Assembly (NCBI GenBank): GCA_028752905.1
Contig: JAQNBH010000013.1
Location: forward strand, 25,917,239 to 25,981,238
DNA from: Cladorhizidae sp. MBARI D1340-BT2
Taxonomy: Eukaryota; Porifera; Demospongiae; Poecilosclerida; Cladorhizidae
DNA: 64,000 bases
Direction: 5' to 3'
The notes beneath the pieces were generated by a model. That model ran no database searches and was not told where the DNA came from. It saw only the letters and a list, made by a program, of their open reading frames with translations. Below, in pieces: positions 30,377 through 41,330 of this stretch. Both the position numbers and the translations under genes were made by a program. Position 1 is the first letter of the stretch. Each line of letters starts with the position of its first letter.

Positions 30377-32160
30377 TACAAGGTGTTAGAAGTGGGATGA
30401 ACCTTCAACTATCACCACCAGGACCGTTTGACTTCAAATGCCCAGATGGCTGGGCCAAATGGAGAAGGTTTGAGCAGTACAGAAGTGCATCAGGACTGGC
30501 AGATGTAGCAGAGATAAGACAGGTCAGCAGACTGTTATATTGCCTAGGTGAGGAGGATGAAGATACTCCACGCCCTTAGAAGTTGACAAACCCAGTGGCG
30601 GAGAAACTGGCAAAGGCAGCCGCTCCTACACAACCAACCAGCAAATGCCTTTCCGACAATGGAGGCAAGCATAATCTGGCAAAATATCTTAAGGCCTGGG
30701 TTTCGAATGCACTGAGTACTGCTTATTCCAACACTTCTACTGGCTTACACTCGCTAGAGATATCAGTGAGGGGTGCCCACAATTTCAGAAGGCTGCGAGA
30801 AGACCCAGCAGCAAGGTACCACCGATCCCTCTTCTGATCATGGCAAAGGCCTTTGCCAAGGTAGTTATTGATATGGTTGGGCCATTGACAAGAACTAAAG
30901 CAGGAAACAAATACATCCTGACATTGATGGATTCAGGTAGCTGGTAGCCAGAAGTGGTACCACTGAAGAACACAGACTCACAAACAGTGGCAACTGCCCT
31001 GGTGAATATATTCTGGAATTCCAGCAGAAATCCTCTCCGACCAGAGGGTGAATTTCATTTACAAATTAATGCAAGACCTCTACAAGCTCTTGGGATTCAA
31101 GCCAATAAGAACTTCACCTTATCACCCCCAAGACAAATGGAGCTGAGGAACACTTCCATGGCGCTATGCTAAAGAAGAATGAGTAAGACCAAAGAGGTTG
31201 GGACACCCTTCTTCCCTAGCTACTATTTGCCTACAGGGAAGTCATGAAATGAAGCACTGGCTTTTCGCCGTTCAACCTCATGTTTGGGCGGTATGTGAGA
31301 TTTTTTTAGATGTAGTAAAGAGTAGCTGGACCAACAATGGTAATAAATGCCAGATTGGCATGACCACATGTTCTTATCTTCGACACACCATTAGCAAAGG
31401 ACAAATTGCTCTATAGATAGCAAAAGTGGAAGGAGTAGGAACCTTTCAACAGCCAGTCACCAAGAAATGTGTCAAAGCTTTCCTTGTCCTGGCTGGCTAC
31501 GATCGCAGGTTCATACCAGCTTTCAGCTCTACAACAGCAGAACTCACAGATCTCACAAAGAAGACAGCTCCAGCCAAGGTGAAATGGACTATCCACTGCC
31601 AGCAGGCCTTACAGCAGTTGAAGGACAGTTTAACAGTTTAACAAGTGCACCAGTATTGTCCACACCAGAATACAACAAAGACTTTGTACTGCAGACAGAT
31701 GCCTCAGACAGAGGAATTGGAGCTGTTCTTAGCCAGCAAGATGAACATGGGTCTGACAAGCCCATAGCATATTTCTCATAGAAGCTTCTTGATAAGGAGA
31801 TCCATTACTCCCCAGTTGAGAAAGAATTCCTAGCAATTGTCTCAACTTTGAAACACTTCGAAGCATATCTCCTAGGAGGAGGAGCATTCCTAATCCAGAT
31901 GGATCATAGTGAACTATGATACTTGAGCAAGATGAAAGGTGCTAACCATCGGTTGACAAAATAGTCATTAGCACTACAGGATTATGACATCACCATTACT
32001 TATAATATTGCTGTGGGACTGTGAACGACAATGCAGATGGCTTATCCAGATAGGCCTGGGCTGAGACAGAACCCTCAACATCTAACATATCAACACCTGA
32101 TGATACCATGGATCTTCACCCTACAACTTCGAACTTAGATGGGGGAAGGGGGGACAGTGG
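30377..32160 (+). mobile_element. Ty3/gypsy relic 2, integrase upstream of RT, same family as relic 1
   Basis: It begins near a PBS-like GTGTTAGAAGTGGGATGAAC. Gag fragment at 30397: PPGPFDFKCPDGWAKWRRF and VSRLLYCLGEE. After a deletion comes integrase: FYWPTLARDIS-like sequence near 30745, KVVIDMVGPLTRTKAGNKYI at about 30860, KPIRTSPYHP at about 31100. Then the RT connection: CQIGMTTCSYLRHTISKGQI (31349) and QQPVTKKCVKAFLVLAGY. RNase H: KDFVLQTDASDRGIGAVLSQ (about 31680) and EFLAIVSTLKHFEAYLLGG (about 31825). A polypurine tract GGGGGAAGGGGGG lies at about 32140. Most of gag, the protease and the RT fingers and palm are lost. Integrase lies before RT, as in relic 1, and the shared segments are close. 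Confidence 0.85.
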
Positions 32161-32630
32161 ATGGTGTAGGGAGTGTTAGTACCGCCAACCTAGTAACAGT
32201 ATTAACACCTATCAATGCTGATTGATTGAACATATAATCATGCACAAGGGGTTAATGTGACAGGCCACACTAGTTACATCTTAGTTGTTGGGTTACCCTC
32301 TGGATTGCAAGACTACCAAACTTCACAGGGAGTATAGCTCGTGTCGAGGTGACATCATTGTCGAAAGAGATGTTGCATATTCTATCTGTGGGAGAGGATA
32401 CAGGATGATGTTTAAAGGTTGTAGAAAAGCTTAGAAATGAGAAAGAGTTGTGGGCAGTTTACCTGTTATTATTATTATAGGTATTTAGTGTTCTTTTTAA
32501 TTGGCTTTGTGTTAATTATTTATTATAAAGTTAGTATAGAATAAAAAATTATCCAAGTCCATCAGACTGTTGAACCATTGACCCCAGCATCGAGTCAGTA
32601 TTCCACAGAGCCTTTATCATATACTAGCTT
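32161..32630. other. Candidate 3' LTR or flank of gypsy relic 2
   Basis: It follows the polypurine tract and begins TGGATGGTGTAGGGAGTG. No matching 5' copy was found upstream of 30377, so the LTR call is tentative. No coding signal. Confidence 0.35.
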
Positions 32631-32639
32631 AGTAGATAT

Positions 32640-33130
32640 CCACACTCACCCACACTCAGTTGTAGGAGTGCATATATTATATAATTATACTAGCATAGAT
32701 ACCCACACTCTGTTGTGGGAGTGCTATATATATACACTAGCTTAGACAGCCACACACTGTTGTGGGGGAGTACTATATATACACTAGATTAGACACCCAC
32801 ACTCTGTTGTAGATGTGCTATATATATAGCTATATAAATATATATATATATACTAGCTTAGACCCATACTCTTTTGTGGGACTGCTATATATATATACTA
32901 GCTTAGACACCCACACTCTGTTGTGGGAGTGCTCTATATATACACACTCGCTTAGACACCTACACTCTGTTGTGGGAGTGCTATACATATATATAATATA
33001 TATTATTATATATATACATTATATATATATATTGGCTTAGATACCCACACTCGGTGTGAGTGCTATATATATATACTAGCTTAGATACCAACACTCTGTT
33101 GTGGGAATGCTATATATCACACTCTGTTGT
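32640..33130. repeat. Minisatellite with TA-rich linkers, about ten units
   Basis: Units of about 45-60 bp combine TAGCTTAGACACCCACACTC, TGTTGTGGGAGTGCT and a (TA)n stretch of variable length. Unit length varies mainly through the TA linker. Confidence 0.85.
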
Positions 33131-34549
33131 GTTATCCCAAAGATGCAGAAAGGAAGCACCAGGCTGTTGCTGATGCTTCTGCTGTGTGAAAACTGAAGAG
33201 GAAAACCACAAAGTGATGCTTTAGATTATTCAGCTGATTCAGCTCTTAGCCACACCCCATCAGACTCAATTTTTCATTCCAAATATTTTTTGACTTCATA
33301 AATTATTGGTTGATTTTTTCTTCATAATATATACCATGCTTCCTGGACTAAAGCGCCGTACAGTCCATTTGGCATTGACATGATATATCACAGTTGTTGG
33401 CCAATCGGAATGCTATTAGACTTTCCTCCCTCTTCACTTCGTATCTCCACTCCATGGAAAAAAATGCCAAGATTAAAGATCCTGATTCACAAAAAATGCA
33501 TAATTATATTGGTATGGTATTAACATGAGATAGCATGGTCCGTAGTGAAATTGGGTATAAATACCACTCGTAATGTATATAGCGAAGACGGCAATTGCAT
33601 TTGGCGTGCATCATGAAGTTTTTGTTGCCGCCCCACTACTTCATGGTATTTATAGCCAATTTTACTATCGACCAACATGCTATATCTATATATTTTTTAA
33701 TTCAAAATTTCAAAAACTTTTCAAACTTACATTAAATTTGAAACTTTTTTTACATTTTTTAAAAACACTCCTTGATCTACCCTTGACCTACTCACAAAAT
33801 TGGTTCAGGTAATTTGGTCAGGCAAAAGTCATACGCACGCAGACAGACAGATAGATATACAGACATATTCAACTTGTTACAGGAATGTTGTTTTTGCAAT
33901 ATCCAGTTCACGTGCTGGACGTGTGTGTCAGGGTATGGTTTGCATCACATGGTAGATAGCTAGCACCTCACTCAAATCTTAGCATCTTGTTATTCCTGAT
34001 GAAGGCTAGAGCTGCTAGCCGAAATGTTGAGAGAGTAAATTTCAAGTGAATTCTTGAGAAAGTCATGTAATTCAACTGAGAGTTTGCTGAGAGTCTTTAT
34101 GTTGCTCCTCAACGTCTCCTAGGTGAGTCTCTTTATCTTGAATAAGTGAGGAAAAACATATTCAACAATAACCCCGGGTTTTGCTGAGAACAGGTTCACG
34201 AGAAAGCTGAAGTAAAACTACACACTTTTGATTTATCTTAGTTGTTGCTGTTTCTAGGAAATGGTTGACTATGCCAGACTATTATTGATCCTGACATCAG
34301 TTTGCAGAGTTGTAGTGTAGCTATTAGCTATAAGCAATATATGGACAACCAATAGAAGAGACATGGGAACAGATAGATAGTTGGAAATGGAGACAATAGG
34401 TGAGTTGTATAACTCATGGGAGAACAAGAGTAACAGTAGTAAACAAGAGTGGGACAAGAATAGTACTAACAGAGCAAACTAGCAAATTGGTTAATATGTT
34501 AGATAGCAAATTGGCATTACAGTATGAATTATAGACCTGAGAAACCAAA
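33131..34549. other. No gene; upstream region of the GPCR
   Basis: No coding signal. Contains a short (AGAC)n stretch near 33840 and a copy of the dispersed tail-like repeat near 33990-34100. The last few hundred bases should hold the GPCR promoter, but I see no diagnostic element. Confidence 0.5.
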
Positions 34550-37120
34550 ATGATGATTACTAGAGTTATTGTTGTTGTTATCTTGCTTGGCCATTTGCAG
34601 TTCAAAATCACCTGTCAAGCTGAGCTTGTTTATGAATCCAAAATCGAGTATGATCGGAGAACAGTTCTTCTTGGTGGACTATTTCCAATACATGGAAAAA
34701 TCAATGGAGTAAATGTTTGTGGAGATCTCGATGGAAGTTCTGTGCAGAGAGTAGAATCTATGGTTCGCACAATCAACCAAATTAATGACAACAATGAGCT
34801 GCTACCCAAGATTAAACTGGCGTTCAGTATTAGGGACACATGTGCAGATCCCAGCTATGCCCTGGAGCAGGCATTTATGTATGTGCATAGAAGAAGAAGC
34901 AAGCTCACTTGCAGCAGCAGTAGCAATAACAGCGTGGCTGTGTCAGGTGTGGTTGGAGCAGAGATGAGTCAAGTCTCCATTGACATTGCCAATTTGTTCC
35001 GACTATACCGGATTCCACAAATCAGTTTTATCTCTACAGCTGACACACTTGGAGACAGGGCAAGATTTGACTACTTCTTTAGGACAGTCCCTCCAGATTC
35101 ATTGCAAGCGAAAGCCATTGCTGACATTATAGTGTTGTTCAAGTGGACATTTGTCTTCATGCTCTACTCTGATGATGAATATGGCAGTGGAGGTATTGAA
35201 GCATTGATTGAACACTTGAGCTTAGTCAAAGAAACAACAATATGCATAGCCGCTAAGATACGTCTTTCTGTGATAGCCTCCTCCAAAGAATACGATGCAG
35301 CAATCTCAACAATGAGCCAAGATTATGTGAAAAATGCTACTGTGATCGTCCTTTTTGGACATAAAGGTGCTGCAGTAGGCATGATGCAAGCTCTGAGGAG
35401 AGCGCATATGCGAGGGGATTATACCCTCAATAACTTGACTTGGATAGGATCAGAGTCGTGGGGTAAATCATTGCCAAGTGAGTACCACATCATTGCAGGA
35501 GGAATACTGAGTGTTTCACCACAGGCTATCAGAGATCCCACCTTTGATGATTACTTCACCTCCCTTAGTCCTGATACCTACTCCAGCAATGTTTGGTTTA
35601 ATGAGCTGTGGGAGTCCAAGTTTGGGTGCAGCTTGAGCAGTGACGAGATGTGTGGGATGCAACAGGCAAATATGACACTGAATACAACAGATTACAAGCA
35701 GGCCAATTACATTACTTTGGTTTCTGATGCAGTGTATGCATTTGCTTATGCTATTCATGACCTGGTAGAGAGCAGATGTCCCAATAGCAGTTTATGTGAT
35801 GCCATCCTGGAAGAACGACTGCTTGGAAAGGCAATCAAGGGGGAACTTCTGCGGCAGCATCTCTACAACATCTCATTCCGAGGCCCTTCTTCAAATGTAG
35901 TTTCTTTTGGAATAGAAACTGGTGGTTACTTCATCTGGAATTTGCAACAAAACCCAAAAGTAGAGGACATGTTTACATTTAAAATTGTTGGCTCATGGGA
36001 CCATGAACAATCTTTGAAGTTTGTGTCAGATATTGAATGGCCTACTGGTGATATACCTAAATCTGTTTGTAGTGATGCATGTGAAGGAGGTCAGCAACCT
36101 ATTCCTATAGCTGATAGGCAGTGTTGTTGGACCTGCTCACCTTGTCATACAGAAAGAGGCTTCAGTGATGGAATGTCTACCTGTCAGGATTGCAACAAAA
36201 GCATGATGCCTAATTTTGAAAATAGCATCTGTATCCCCATTCCAGTTTCCCATCTGATGATTTCCAATGTATTGACAATTGTGTCTATTATTTTCACCAT
36301 TTTTGGACAAGCAGCAACTGCAATCACCATCATCGTGTTCCTTGTCTACTATAAGCACAGTGTAGTGAAAGCTTCAAGCAGAGAGCTCAGTGCTATTTTG
36401 CTTGTGGGATTGGTACTTTGCTATAGTATGCCACTCTTCTTCATTGTGATACCTTCACCAGTCGTATGCGGCATTCGACGATTTTTTTTTGGTTTCAGTT
36501 TTGCCGTGTGTTTCAGTTCCCTGCTTGTCAAAACCAACAGGATCTACCGCATTTTCAACCAAAATTTGCTGAATCCCATGAAAATACCTCATTTTATTAG
36601 CTCACTCTCCCAAGTTATTATTACATTCATCCTCATTGCCATTCAAATTCTTGTAGCAATAATTTGGCTAATTGTTGATCATCCTTCCACTACCATTGAC
36701 TATGGAACAAGAAGTGCTGAGCTGAGTTGTGGAGATTCTCCTATTGTTTATTTGGTGGCCTCGTTGGGTTACAATTTGATTCTACTACTTCTAAGCACTT
36801 ATTATGCATTTCTTGCCAGAAAAGTCCCACAAAACTTCAATGAAGCTAAATATATCAATGCCACTCTCTACACACTGTGCATCATCTGGTTTGCCTTCAT
36901 TTCTACATACTTTGGTACCATTAAATTTGGTGCAGTTTTTCAGGAAACTTCTCTTATAATTGCCATTATTCTGAGTGCTACAACTACACTTGTTTGCATC
37001 TTTGTGCCTAGAGTGATCCTGTTAATTTCAAGGTTGAAAGAGAAGCCAAAAAGCAGCACTGTCTCTGCAATTACGAATGTGAAGATAGAAGTGGTCTCTA
37101 TCTCTGTTGATGGGAAATAG
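34550..37120 (+). CDS. Class C GPCR, metabotropic glutamate receptor-like (856 aa, single exon)
   Basis: An intact frame. Signal peptide about 1-22 (VIVVVILLGHLQF). Venus flytrap ligand domain about 35-480. Cysteine-rich domain 507-561 with nine cysteines (C507, C511, C525, C526, C529, C532, C545, C548, C561), as in the mGluR/CaSR/taste branch and unlike GABA-B. Seven helices about 573-826. Branch signatures: SSRELSAILLVGLVLCYSMP (TM2), FAVCFSSLLVKTNRIYRIF (TM3), NFNEAKYINATLYTLCIIWF (TM6). In the ligand cleft the mGluR residues that hold the amino-acid backbone have likely counterparts: the Ser of EMSQVS (about 140), T163 in ISTAD, Y211 in DEYGSGG, and E302 where mGluRs have Asp. This suggests an amino-acid ligand, by inference. 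Short cytosolic tail (about 28 aa). No introns. Confidence 0.93.
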   Translation: MMITRVIVVVILLGHLQFKITCQAELVYESKIEYDRRTVLLGGLFPIHGKINGVNVCGDLDGSSVQRVESMVRTINQINDNNELLPKIKLAFSIRDTCADPSYALEQAFMYVHRRRSKLTCSSSSNNSVAVSGVVGAEMSQVSIDIANLFRLYRIPQISFISTADTLGDRARFDYFFRTVPPDSLQAKAIADIIVLFKWTFVFMLYSDDEYGSGGIEALIEHLSLVKETTICIAAKIRLSVIASSKEYDAAISTMSQDYVKNATVIVLFGHKGAAVGMMQALRRAHMRGDYTLNNLTWIGSESWGKSLPSEYHIIAGGILSVSPQAIRDPTFDDYFTSLSPDTYSSNVWFNELWESKFGCSLSSDEMCGMQQANMTLNTTDYKQANYITLVSDAVYAFAYAIHDLVESRCPNSSLCDAILEERLLGKAIKGELLRQHLYNISFRGPSSNVVSFGIETGGYFIWNLQQNPKVEDMFTFKIVGSWDHEQSLKFVSDIEWPTGDIPKSVCSDACEGGQQPIPIADRQCCWTCSPCHTERGFSDGMSTCQDCNKSMMPNFENSICIPIPVSHLMISNVLTIVSIIFTIFGQAATAITIIVFLVYYKHSVVKASSRELSAILLVGLVLCYSMPLFFIVIPSPVVCGIRRFFFGFSFAVCFSSLLVKTNRIYRIFNQNLLNPMKIPHFISSLSQVIITFILIAIQILVAIIWLIVDHPSTTIDYGTRSAELSCGDSPIVYLVASLGYNLILLLLSTYYAFLARKVPQNFNEAKYINATLYTLCIIWFAFISTYFGTIKFGAVFQETSLIIAIILSATTTLVCIFVPRVILLISRLKEKPKSSTVSAITNVKIEVVSISVDGK

Positions 37121-37640
37121 TGTGCTAAAATCTATGACAGATACATAAAAAGTATATTTTTCTGGTTTGCTGTTTTTCTCATCCCAGTTATTTTTATGGA
37201 GATCAACGTACTAAGTAATTGTAGTGATGACTTTTAGTTTCCCCCTTTTATTTCTTCTTAATCACACAATGAACATATATTATTGCTATTGCTATTATTA
37301 ATTACTCTTGATAATCATTAAATTTTACACACTTGACGTTTCTGCTGGATGCTCTATAAGTAATTTTTTCCTGATGAAGGCCATAGCATCTGTCAAGTGA
37401 ATAAATTTAGGTTGATTGCTATTATAATGTTATTATAATGTGTACTGTCCAACTGAGAATTCCTCGAGAGTCATTATTATGTTTTTTGTTGTTGTTCTTG
37501 TTGCTATTGTTATTAATATTGTTATTGCTGTTATTATTATTATTATTAGTAGTAGTAGTAGTAGTAGCAGCAGTATAATTATTGTTATTATTTATAATAT
37601 ATTACGTTATTATTAATATTATTTTTATTTTTATTATTAT
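37121..37640. other. 3' flank of the GPCR; microsatellites
   Basis: An ATTAAA near 37317 could be a poly(A) signal. A copy of the dispersed tail-like repeat lies at 37340-37450. Trinucleotide (TTA)n/(GTA)n tracts run from about 37500 to 37640. No gene. Confidence 0.5.
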
Positions 37641-37667
37641 TACTACAATGAACTCTCAGTTGACATA

Positions 37668-37736
37668 ATAATCACCTTCTCAATAATCAACTTCAAATTG
37701 TATTCACTTGACGTTGATTATTGAGAAGGTGATTAT
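37668..37736. repeat. Perfect 24-bp inverted repeat with 21-nt loop
   Basis: The left arm 37668-37691 (starting ATAATCACCTTCTCAATAAT) is the exact reverse complement of 37713-37736. The arm sequence belongs to the dispersed repeat also found at 27165 and 39830. Transcribed RNA would form a strong hairpin. Confidence 0.9.
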
Positions 37737-37884
37737 AAAATGATGTTCTCGATTTAAGAAGCCCTATATACAATTATTTTAAGAGTAAGCTAACTTAACA
37801 ACGATCATCAGAAACAGAGAGCCCTCCCTATATTGGCTAGACCAATTTTTCAAAATGGTTTACACAAAAAGCAATAACATTGAG

Positions 37885-38105
37885 GTCATCATTCATGATA
37901 GCACAGTCGTGATTGCTACTGATGTTAGCACAGTCATAGTTGCTACTGATGTTCCATGTTGGCGTCATCATTCGTGTTAGCAGTTATGATTACTACTGAT
38001 GTTCCCTGTTGGGGTCATCATTCGTGTTAGCAGTCATGATTGCTACTGATGTGCTTAGGGTCATCATTTGTGTTAGCAGTCATGATTTGCTACTGTTGTT
38101 CCCCA
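37885..38105. repeat. Minisatellite, units of about 55-65 bp
   Basis: Four to five imperfect units built on GTGTTAGCAGTCATGATTGC and TACTGATGTTCC. 38106-38600 holds a (CA)n-type stretch near 38130 and no gene. Confidence 0.75.
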
Positions 38106-38639
38106 TGCTCGATGCAAAATTTTCATAATCACAACAACTACCACACACACATGCACGCACACACGCACACACTAAGAAAAGATTTCCCTAAAGTCATCAC
38201 TCGAACATTTGAACTTGAGGGGAAGGGGGTTCTATAAACTATATGAATAAGAAACTCCATATTATACTATGTATTCCACTCAGTTCACTGTTAAATGTAA
38301 AAAAATAAAAAAATAATAAAAAAATTAATTAAAAAATCATATTTCAACTGAAACTTGTTTTGGCAGCTTCTTAACATCCCAAATGACATTTTACCTGTTT
38401 TTTAAAAACTCAAATCACCTCCAGCATGCATTAAAATACTAAACGAGTGCCAATTTTCCTCAACTCCAATGATACTCAAATTACTTCCTCAAATCTGCAT
38501 AAGGAACTTGGTATAGTCTTCTCAGCTAACCTCTTCTTGGATCATCACTACTTCTACTACATAACTAGGAAAGCCGACAAAACTTTAGTCTTCTAAGGTG
38601 GTCTTTCAGTCAGACAATTCTATCTTGACCAACATAAGC

Positions 38640-39020
38640 ATAAGCATACCTGGCTGGTGGAGAGGAGGGAAGAGATCAGGTTTTGTTTGGTAAGAGATTG
38701 GAGGTGATTGAACAGAACAGATTGGTGAAGATAGTTGTAAATAAACTATGTCAGGATGGAGGAATTGGAGAGTGGGAAGAATATGAGATTTTGAGGAGGA
38801 AATATTTGCTAAGCAATGAGGTTGGGTCAGTACATAAGTGGAAGGGGAAAATGAAGCCCTAGCCCTAGCCCTAGCCCTAGCCCTAGCCAAGGTGAGAAAT
38901 GAGAAGGATCGGGGGGAGGAAGTAAACAGCAAGAGTACACTGAAGTTGTATAAATTGGCAAAGCACAGTACAGGGGTGGAGAGGTATATGAGGTCCATTA
39001 CTAGACAGTCGATGTAATAA
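38640..39020 (+). pseudogene. LINE C-terminal fragment, same family as 26650-27150
   Basis: Reading frames on the plus strand give LVKIVVNKLCQDGGIGEWEE, YEILRRKYLLSNEVGSVHKW, and after an interruption VRNEKDRGEEVNSKSTLKLY followed by KLAKHSTGVERYMRS. These align segment by segment with the minus-strand relic at 26650-27150. The interruption is a (CCCTAG)n tract inserted at 38862-38888. Stops follow soon after. Confidence 0.62.
38862..38888. repeat. (CCCTAG)n tract
   Basis: About five tandem CCCTAG hexamers. The hexamer is one base away from the metazoan telomere unit (CCCTAA). It interrupts the LINE relic. The same doublet occurs in the 26-bp repeat at 53428-53572. Confidence 0.8.
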
Positions 39021-39224
39021 TGGAGACAGCAAGCTAGTCTTACTGGCCTGACTCTCATGCACACCAACACACAGAAAGAGAGAGGCGGGTCCACCTCACA
39101 TGGTCACTTGTGTTGCACAGTCAGCAAATATGGCGGCAGCTGCTCGTGTTAAACACGGGGAAAAAAGAACATGCTAGACTCCTGTGCTGGGGAAGAGAGG
39201 CTGGCCAACAAGACTAAGAGAGAA

Positions 39225-39780
39225 AAACAGTAAAAATATGTAGCTATTGTACATCCCACAGACTGAGCCTAGGTGTGCTTGTCTGCCATTAGCTACAGCC
39301 TCTTCCATGCCAAGAACTTTAGTGAAGTGGTGAAAGATGTGGCTGCCATGCTCCCACTCTGCAGGGAAGAAACCTATCAGCAGACTCATTAGGATTAGTG
39401 GCTGGAATGATGCAGAGTTTGTAGAACAGGTCTTAAATCCAGGTAAGGGGTCTCTGGGGGTGGGGCTGGGGCTATTTTCAGATATGGCCTGTTTTCAACG
39501 TTGTGTTGCGTAGCAGAAGCTGAGAATGGGTCCTTTGGCACATTATTCCGGCATAAATAAGTACTGGATGAGCTACGCTGGCAACTAGTCGCAAGCATTA
39601 CTACGTGCCATGCATTCAGTCCCGCCTAACCAGACCCTTTACCAACCTCTATGAGCATTGGTAAAGGGTCTGCTAGGGTGACGTGACTGTAGAGTAAACG
39701 GCTACACTGAGCTCGCTGCATCTCTAACCAACTCTATAGCGCTATGGAGCCTCTCTAAACTTCTAAGCATCTCTCTATAT
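39225..39780. repeat. Dispersed repeat family A, copy 2
   Basis: Collinear with 13450-13990, as described for that copy. It ends in a short TA-rich stretch just before the foldback insertion region. Confidence 0.75.
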
Positions 39781-39851
39781 ATTATATATATTATATACAC
39801 AAGAAGAGATAAAGACTAGGTTAAAACCACCTTCTCAATAATCAACTTTAA

Positions 39852-40608
39852 GGAGGGACAGCTCCATTTTTTTAAATATTTTTTTTTAACCTGTGGTTAC
39901 AACTTTAGAGCTCAGTAGATTCTGCAAACTTCATGGTATGGACTTGATATATAGCTCAAAAGATAGGTCTCTCTGTGTGCTCTCTTTTGATACTAAAATA
40001 TGTTTCATAGGTATAACTATAGGCAAGTTACTAGACCCTAAAGCGGAGGGACCACAAAAACCTGCACCCCAAAACCGCCGTCCAAAACCATTCTGAGTTG
40101 CGAAGTGCCAAAAAATTAAAAATGGTTACAAGTGGCTCTAGAGCATACACAAGGACTGTTTTGAGTAGGCGTGAAAAATTTATTACCTGGTCAAGCGGCA
40201 GTTGGAAAATTGAAGGCGTTGATTGGCGACGCCTTGTCAACGCCTTCAATTTTCTACCCGCGGGCTTGACCAGGTAATCAATTTTTCACGCCTACTCAAA
40301 ACAGTCCTTGTATGCTTCCTCTAGCCACTCGTACCATTTTTTATTTTTTTGCACTTCGCAACTCAGAATGGTTTTGGACGGCGGTTTTGGGGTGCAGGTT
40401 TTTGTGGTCCCTCCGCTTTAGGGTCTAGTAACTTGCCTATAGTTATACCTATGAAACATATTTTAGTATCAAAAGAGAGCACACAGAGAGACCTATCTTT
40501 TGAGCTATATATCAAGTCCATACCATGAAGTTTGCAGAATCTACTGAGCTCTAAAGTTGTAACCACAGGTAAGAAAAAAAATATTAAAAAAAATGCAGCT
40601 GTCCCCCC
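39852..40608. mobile_element. 757-bp palindromic foldback element with TTAA target-site duplication
   Basis: The ends read GGAGGGACAGCT and AGCTGTCCCCCC (inverted), flanked by TTAA at 39848-39851 and 40609-40612. The two arms meet near 40230 with a loop of about 14 nt. A 204-bp stretch (39893-40096 against 40363-40566) is identical in inverted orientation, while the inner arm portions differ at many sites. It interrupts a copy of the dispersed tail-like repeat: AATAATCAACT lies to the left and AAATTGTATTC to the right, as in the uninterrupted copy at 37681-37705. TTAA duplications are typical of the piggyBac and Kolobok superfamilies. There is no transposase. Confidence 0.9.
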
Positions 40609-40639
40609 TTAAATTGTATTCCCTCGACTAGATGCTCTA

Positions 40640-41330
40640 TCCTTTAACAGGAATAATGAGACGCTAATGCTCGCTATATACTGGCAGCTAGCTATCCACC
40701 ACGTGCCAGTACATGCGCCTAGCATGTGCACCAGATGTAAAAAAATAATTAAACTAACAATTAATGAAAATTGTTAGTTTAATTTAAGCAACCAGCTTTA
40801 GTTGTAATGACGATTATTTTTTATAAGTAGTGTATTAAGATTTTTTGTTTTAATGTTTGTTTGTTGTTGTTTGTTAATGTTTGTTTGTTATTCTGTTTAT
40901 ATATATATATATTAAAATTGTTTTTGTTTATTTCAGTATTATTTAGGTATTTTTGTAATTGATTATTATATAAGTATATGTGTTAATTAGGTGTTAATGA
41001 ACTTGGTATGTTGTGTTTGCTGTTTGCTCAATTATATATATTTTTATAAAAATTAATGAAAATGTACATAAAAAATAATAATAAACAAATAAAACAACAA
41101 ATATATTATATATATATAAATAATAATAATTATTATTACAAATAAAAATAAATCAATAAAAATAAATTAATTGAAAGAATATAATATAATATTATTATAT
41201 ATTTTAAAATAAATAAATAAATAATAATTATAAAATGTAACTAATAAACGGATAATAAATAAATAACTTTAAAAAAAAAGTGTAATAAATATAAATGAAA
41301 AAAATTAAAAAATTAAAATGAAATTAGGCT
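40640..41330. other. AT-rich low-complexity stretch, no gene
   Basis: From about 40740 to 41320 the sequence is almost entirely A and T, with long runs of TAAT and ATAA. Nothing coding. Confidence 0.7.

Noticed and set aside
34550..37120. GABA-B receptor identity for the GPCR
   Set aside because: It has the nine-cysteine domain between flytrap and helices and mGluR-type TM3/TM6 signatures, which GABA-B receptors lack.
39893..40566. Identical 67-residue frames on opposite strands (39893-40096 and 40363-40566)
   Set aside because: The identity comes from the palindrome itself. The diverged arm copy at 2009-2130 does not keep the frame.
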